Assembly (NCBI GenBank): GCA_015228695.1
Contig: JADGDA010000077.1
Location: 1-9,700, forward strand
DNA from: Alphaproteobacteria bacterium
GTDB lineage: Bacteria > Pseudomonadota > Alphaproteobacteria > Rhodospirillales > Rhodospirillaceae
Length of the DNA stretch: 9,700 nucleotides
Direction: 5' to 3'
Below, piece by piece: positions 6,289 to 9,700 of the stretch. The notes under the pieces were generated by a model that saw nothing but the letters and a program-made list of their open reading frames with translations, was not told where the DNA came from and ran no database searches. A program made the position numbers and the translations under genes. Positions within the stretch are counted from its first letter, which is position 1, and the number at the start of each line of letters is the position of its first letter.

Positions 6289-6930
6289 ATGAGAACAACG
6301 AGAAAAAGTCTTGCCGAGCAAGCCCAGGCCGCCCTCACGCTGAACAGCAAGGCGCTTGGTTCGGGTCTCAATTTCCTCGTTGTCGCCCCCGATGCGGCCC
6401 AGCGGGAAGCGTTGACGAAGCTTCTCTCGGTGCTCGGCGTCGGCAACGTCACCTGCGCTTCCTCCTATGCCGAAAGCCTGACCCAGGTGTGCCTGTCGCC
6501 CCAGCCTCCCTCGTGGTTCATCGCGGTCAGCGGCGGAGCCTCCACAGAGTCCGACGCCACGTCCGACGCCACCGCCGCCGATCCGGAACCGGACCAGGAG
6601 AGCGGTCTGGAATTGACGCCGACGCAGAGCAACGTGCTGGCTTTCGTGCAGCGCCATGCGCCGGCCCCGGCCCCGCACGCCGGCTCCGACGACGATCTGT
6701 CGGACAAGGCGTTCGCCGAGGGGCTGCGGAAGCTGCTGATCGGAGAACGGAGACGGGCCGCGCGAATGGGACCGGCCCCGGCGGCGCACTCCCATGGCGG
6801 GTCCGACGAGGCTTTGTCGGAGAAGGAGCTTGCGGACAGGCTGCGGGCTCTGCTGCTCCGGGAACGGCGGCGCGCCCCGAGGACGGCCTCCAACCAGAAT
6901 GCCCCGCTGCCCACGGGCTCCTCTACCTGA
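6289..6930 (+). CDS. Degenerate receiver-like protein with duplicated basic tail
   Basis: A 213-residue soluble protein I cannot assign to a named family. Residues about 26-82 read like the first half of a CheY-type receiver: a beta-strand LNFLVVAPD, a helix with REALTKLLSVLGV and a second strand. The acidic pocket is reduced to PD (34-35) and the place of the phosphoacceptor aspartate reads FIAVSGG, so phosphorylation is unlikely. Residues 85-130 are an acidic, then Ala/Pro-rich linker. The tail has two copies of a unit of about 29 residues, SDDDLSDKAFAEGLRKLL... (133-161) and SDEALSEKELADRLRALL... (172-200), each ending in ERRRA, 39 residues apart. GGAG lies eight bases before the ATG. It precedes a diguanylate cyclase gene by 86 bases, suggesting an accessory signalling role (inference). 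Confidence 0.7.
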   Translation: MRTTRKSLAEQAQAALTLNSKALGSGLNFLVVAPDAAQREALTKLLSVLGVGNVTCASSYAESLTQVCLSPQPPSWFIAVSGGASTESDATSDATAADPEPDQESGLELTPTQSNVLAFVQRHAPAPAPHAGSDDDLSDKAFAEGLRKLLIGERRRAARMGPAPAAHSHGGSDEALSEKELADRLRALLLRERRRAPRTASNQNAPLPTGSST

Positions 6931-6942
6931 CCGGGCAGCGGG
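6903..6942 (+). other. Inverted repeat spanning the stop of the receiver-like gene
   Basis: CCCGCTGCCC at 6903-6912 is exactly complementary to 6933-6942. The 20-base loop contains the end of the gene at 6289-6930 and its stop codon. No T-tract follows. It could lower read-through into the diguanylate cyclase gene or stabilise the upstream mRNA, or be chance in GC-rich sequence. Confidence 0.35.
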
Positions 6943-7016
6943 AGGTTGATTGCGGCGGAATCTTTGGAATAAGCTGCGAGGTGGATCGTGTCGGTTCAAA
7001 TGACGGGAGATATTGG

Positions 7017-8339
7017 ATGGCTGATCGCGTCCTGGTCATCGACGATGATCCCCATCTGCTGTCGGCGCTGTCCAGGCAACTCGGCGAGCGGTTCGACCTT
7101 TACTCCGCGCTCAGTGGCCGCGAGGGGGTCGGGATGGTGACCGGCGCCAATACCTCCAACCAGCCGTTCGCGGTGGTTCTGTGCGACATGCGCATGCCGG
7201 GGATGAACGGGATCGAGACCTTGAAGGCCATCCGCGACATCGCCCCGATCACCGTCCGCATGATGCTGACCGGCGACGCCGATCAGCAGACGGCCATTCA
7301 GGCGATCAACGAAGGCGACATCTTCCGCTTCTACGCAAAGCCGTGCCCGGCCGGGGTCCTGGGCGAAGGCATCGCCGCCGGCGTGCGTCAGAGCCAGCTT
7401 CTCCAGGCGGAGCGCCGTCTGGCCGAGAACGAGGAACGCTGGCGGCTGGCCCTTCAGGCCGTGGGCGACGGCGTGTGGGATTGGACGCCGCCGACCGGCC
7501 GCATGGTGTTCTCCGATGGATGGTGCCGCATGCTGGGCCACGAGGCGGGGGACGTCGCGGAAACCGACCGCGAATGGCGCGACCGCATCCACCCCGAGGA
7601 CCGGGCGGCCGTGACCGGCGCGCTCGACGCCCACCTGCGCGGAGAAACCCCCGATTTCCGTTGCGAACACAGGCTGCTCTGCCGCGCGGAGGGATACCGG
7701 TGGTTCCTCGGGCGCGGGGTGACCGTGCACAGGGCGGCGGACGGCAGTCCGGCGCGGGTGATCGGCACCTTGAGCGACGTGACGGAACGCCGGCGGATGG
7801 AGGAGGTCCTGCGGCTCCAGACCGAGGAACTGCGGACCCTCGCCACCACCGACGCCCTGACCGGCCTATGGAACCGCCGCCACTTTCTGGAAAAAACGAG
7901 CGAGGAACTGTCGCGGGTCAAGCGTTACGGGCACCCCCTGTCCGTGATGATGGTCGATATCGATTTCTTCAAGCGCGTCAACGATACCCACGGGCACGAG
8001 GCCGGAGACATCATCCTCCGCGATTTCGCCCACGCGCTGAAGCGCAAGCTGCGCCGGACCGACATGGTCGGCCGCCTGGGCGGGGAGGAGTTCGCCGTTC
8101 TCCTGCCGGAGACCGACAGCACCCAATCCCTGGACGTGGCCGAATCGATCCGCCTGGAGATCGCCGGACTTTCGTCGGCCCTGCCGGACGGGACGACGCT
8201 GTCCGTCACGGCGAGTTTCGGGGTGACGGCCATGGACGGCGACGACGAGACGATCGCCGACATGCTGCGCCGGGCCGACGAGGCCCTTTACGACGCCAAG
8301 CAGAACGGACGCAACCGGGTCGAACAACGCACGAGGTGA
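7017..8339 (+). CDS. Response regulator diguanylate cyclase (REC-PAS-GGDEF)
   Basis: A 440-residue cytoplasmic protein that should make cyclic di-GMP from GTP. The receiver domain (about 3-125) has the acidic triad D9-D11, phosphoacceptor D57 in LCDMRMPGMNG, T85 in MLTGDAD and K108 in YAKPC, so it looks functional; its layout is of the RpfG type. A PAS domain with a PAC-like end follows (about 137-258; GDGVWDWTPPTG, RIHPEDR, GTLSDVTERRR). A short helix leads to the GGDEF domain (about 277-437; TTDALTGLWNRRHF, MVDIDFFKRVND). The active-site motif is GGEEF at 355-359. The inhibitory site RRTD (346-349) sits the usual five residues before it, so product inhibition is expected. GGGAG lies seven bases before the ATG. 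No cognate histidine kinase is visible in the window. Confidence 0.93.
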   Translation: MADRVLVIDDDPHLLSALSRQLGERFDLYSALSGREGVGMVTGANTSNQPFAVVLCDMRMPGMNGIETLKAIRDIAPITVRMMLTGDADQQTAIQAINEGDIFRFYAKPCPAGVLGEGIAAGVRQSQLLQAERRLAENEERWRLALQAVGDGVWDWTPPTGRMVFSDGWCRMLGHEAGDVAETDREWRDRIHPEDRAAVTGALDAHLRGETPDFRCEHRLLCRAEGYRWFLGRGVTVHRAADGSPARVIGTLSDVTERRRMEEVLRLQTEELRTLATTDALTGLWNRRHFLEKTSEELSRVKRYGHPLSVMMVDIDFFKRVNDTHGHEAGDIILRDFAHALKRKLRRTDMVGRLGGEEFAVLLPETDSTQSLDVAESIRLEIAGLSSALPDGTTLSVTASFGVTAMDGDDETIADMLRRADEALYDAKQNGRNRVEQRTR

Positions 8340-8392
8340 TCACCGACACTGAATTCCGACGCATGATCCGACGCTGGCCATGGTGTGGCACG

Positions 8393-9118
8393 ATGAGCAC
8401 CCGTCTTTCAGATAGCCCCGATGCGATCGGCATCACCTACACGTTCCGGTTCGCGGGAGATCAATCCGCCCACGTTCCGCTTTCCTTCGATCGCGCCACG
8501 TTCGAACTGCGGCCGTCGGGAACGGGCGGGACCTTGGCGTGGACGGCCCTTGAGTTCTGCCGGTGCGCCCACTGCCCGCTGACGGCGGCCCGTTCGCCCC
8601 GCTGCCCCTTCGCCCGCGCCATAGCGGAGATCATCCCCCACTTCGAGACGTTCTATTCCTACGAGGAAACCATCGTGGAGGTCGCGACCGCCCAGCGCAC
8701 CATCGTTGCCCGCTGCCCCCTGCAAAACGGGATGGCGGCGCTGATCGGGCTGATCGGAGCGACTTGCGGTTGTCCGCTTCTTGCGTTCCTGCGTCCGATG
8801 GCCCGGTTCCATCTGCCCTTCGCCAGCGAGGAGGAAACCATGTACCGGGCCGTTGCCACGGACCTGCTCCGCCAGTATCTCTCGTCCGGGCCGGATCGGG
8901 ACGGCCCCGCGACCCTGGATGGGCTCCGCCGGCGCTACGAAGCCGCAGCGGAAGTGAACATGGGCATGGCGGCGCGCATTCGTACCGGGAGCGGTAAGGA
9001 TGCAGCCATTAATGGATTGATTATCCTTGATACTTTCGCTCAAGCCGCGCCATATGTGATCGACGGCAAGCTTGAGGAGCTGCGTTACGTTTTCGACGGC
9101 GCCGACCGCCACGAATAG
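8393..9118 (+). CDS. Cysteine-rich conserved hypothetical protein (DUF6901-like?)
   Basis: A 241-residue soluble protein with no signal peptide or membrane span. It has a CxCxxC cluster at C56, C58 and C61 followed by C71, then C108, C125 and C127; four of these are followed by proline (CPL, CPF, CPL, CPL). This arrangement suggests metal or cluster binding or a redox role, but no reaction can be named. The overall pattern recalls small bacterial proteins filed as DUF6901; I am not certain of that match. The start is uncertain. ATG 8393 is used because the conserved-looking part begins there, but ATG 8363 or a GTG at 8336 overlapping the cyclase stop (GTGA, possible translational coupling) would add 10 or 19 residues. 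No start has a strong ribosome site. The last 130 bases are noticeably less GC-rich than the surroundings. Confidence 0.75.
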   Translation: MSTRLSDSPDAIGITYTFRFAGDQSAHVPLSFDRATFELRPSGTGGTLAWTALEFCRCAHCPLTAARSPRCPFARAIAEIIPHFETFYSYEETIVEVATAQRTIVARCPLQNGMAALIGLIGATCGCPLLAFLRPMARFHLPFASEEETMYRAVATDLLRQYLSSGPDRDGPATLDGLRRRYEAAAEVNMGMAARIRTGSGKDAAINGLIILDTFAQAAPYVIDGKLEELRYVFDGADRHE

Positions 9119-9146
9119 ACGGGGCGGTCCTGTCACGGAGCGGATC

Positions 9147-9700
9147 ATGTCGGATCGTTCGGGTTTGTCCAGGCTTTTGGGGATGGTGGCCACTGCGGTG
9201 GTCCTTGTCCTGTCGCCGCCGGTCCGCGCCGACGGCCCGGACCTGGGTTTTCACATCGGGGTCGCTCCGCACGCCAGCGCCAGGGTCATTCTCGAACTCT
9301 ACCAACCATTGCGGGAAGCGCTTCAGGCCGGTCTGGGCCTGCCGGTGGAGGTCGTCACCGCGCCCGATTTCACGACCTATGCCCGGCGCGCCCTGGCTCA
9401 GGACTATGACATCGCCATCGTCGCGGGGCAGCAGGCGCGGATGCTTGAGACCGACGGCGGCTACCGGCCGCTCGTGGCCTACAAGGCCGAGTTCCGCACG
9501 GTCGCGGTCGTCGCCGCCGCGTCGGCGATCCAAGGTCCGCGGGACCTTGCCGGCGCAGCGATCGCCGGGCTCGGGTCGGCGTCCCTGGCGGACATCTGGG
9601 GTCTGGAGTGGCTGCGGAGCGCCGGGATCGAGGTCCCCGAGGTGACCCAGGTGAGCGCCGCCGACAGCATGGCCCGGCTGATTCTGAGCGGGCGGACGTC
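9147..9700 (+). CDS. PhnD-like periplasmic substrate-binding protein, cut by window edge
   Basis: The reading frame is open to the end of the window; 184 complete codons are visible. The start has a Sec signal peptide: an Arg-containing n-region, a hydrophobic stretch MVATAVVLVLS (13-23) and a probable cleavage after VRA at residue 28. The mature part (HIGVAPHASARVILELYQPL, then VVTAPDFTTYARRAL, YDIAIVAGQQARML and a VAYKAEFRTVAVVA strand) follows the pattern of the phosphate/phosphite/phosphonate-type binding proteins (PhnD/TauT-like, PF12974 group). Such domains occur as free ABC-transporter binding proteins and as sensor parts of histidine kinases or cyclases. The missing C-terminus decides which. 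GGAG at 9137-9140 lies six bases before the ATG, and the gene follows the cysteine-rich gene by 28 bases, probably in one operon. The ligand is unknown. Confidence 0.85.
   Translation, partial: MSDRSGLSRLLGMVATAVVLVLSPPVRADGPDLGFHIGVAPHASARVILELYQPLREALQAGLGLPVEVVTAPDFTTYARRALAQDYDIAIVAGQQARMLETDGGYRPLVAYKAEFRTVAVVAAASAIQGPRDLAGAAIAGLGSASLADIWGLEWLRSAGIEVPEVTQVSAADSMARLILSGRT

Noticed and set aside
3665..6452. Long minus-strand open frames opposite smtA and smtB
   Set aside because: They are similar to each other only because the sense genes are paralogues, and they have no independent motifs.
8388..8400. TGGCAC at 8386-8391 as a sigma-54 promoter
   Set aside because: The required GC doublet with TTGC spacing is not met, and the site overlaps the probable start of a gene closely spaced in an operon.

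Overview
This is a GC-rich window with proteobacterial-style gene packing and Shine-Dalgarno sites. It most resembles an alphaproteobacterium, perhaps of the Rhodospirillales. That placement is inferred from the look of the mesaconyl-CoA hydratase and from composition; no 16S rRNA or other strong marker gene is present. The window holds nine protein genes, the last cut by the right edge. I found no rRNA, tRNA, CRISPR array or transposase.

Left part (1-6131): a carbon-assimilation cluster. Three genes on the minus strand, mct (3339-2107), meh (2086-1235) and mch (1205-141), are separated by 20 and 29 bases and look like one operon. Two tandem paralogous class III CoA-transferase genes, smtA (3656-4879) and smtB (4902-6131), are divergent on the plus strand. 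Together they match the second (glyoxylate-assimilation) half of the 3-hydroxypropionate bi-cycle known from Chloroflexus. SmtAB makes malyl-CoA from malate using succinyl-CoA. A malyl-CoA/beta-methylmalyl-CoA/citramalyl-CoA lyase (Mcl, not in this window) splits it to glyoxylate and acetyl-CoA, then condenses glyoxylate with propionyl-CoA. Mch dehydrates beta-methylmalyl-CoA to mesaconyl-C1-CoA, Mct moves the CoA to C4, and Meh hydrates the product to citramalyl-CoA. Mcl cleaves that to pyruvate and acetyl-CoA. Finding this set outside the Chloroflexi, with a Rhodobacter-type Mch, is the main point of interest.

Control regions: a 316-base divergent intergenic region (3340-3655) carries an AT-rich island with a TTGACA box and a long C-rich tract (G-rich on the mct coding strand). 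The 140 bases beyond mch contain two nearly identical perfect palindromes that differ by one compensated base pair, with two smaller hairpins between them. A second C-rich stretch lies between smtB and the next gene.

Right part (6289-9700): four plus-strand genes that look like a signalling group. They are a 213-residue protein with a degenerate receiver-like start and a duplicated basic tail, a receiver-PAS-GGDEF diguanylate cyclase with an intact inhibitory site, a 241-residue cysteine-rich protein of unknown function, and the start of a secreted PhnD-like periplasmic binding protein that runs off the window. Nothing visible ties this group to the carbon cluster except position.
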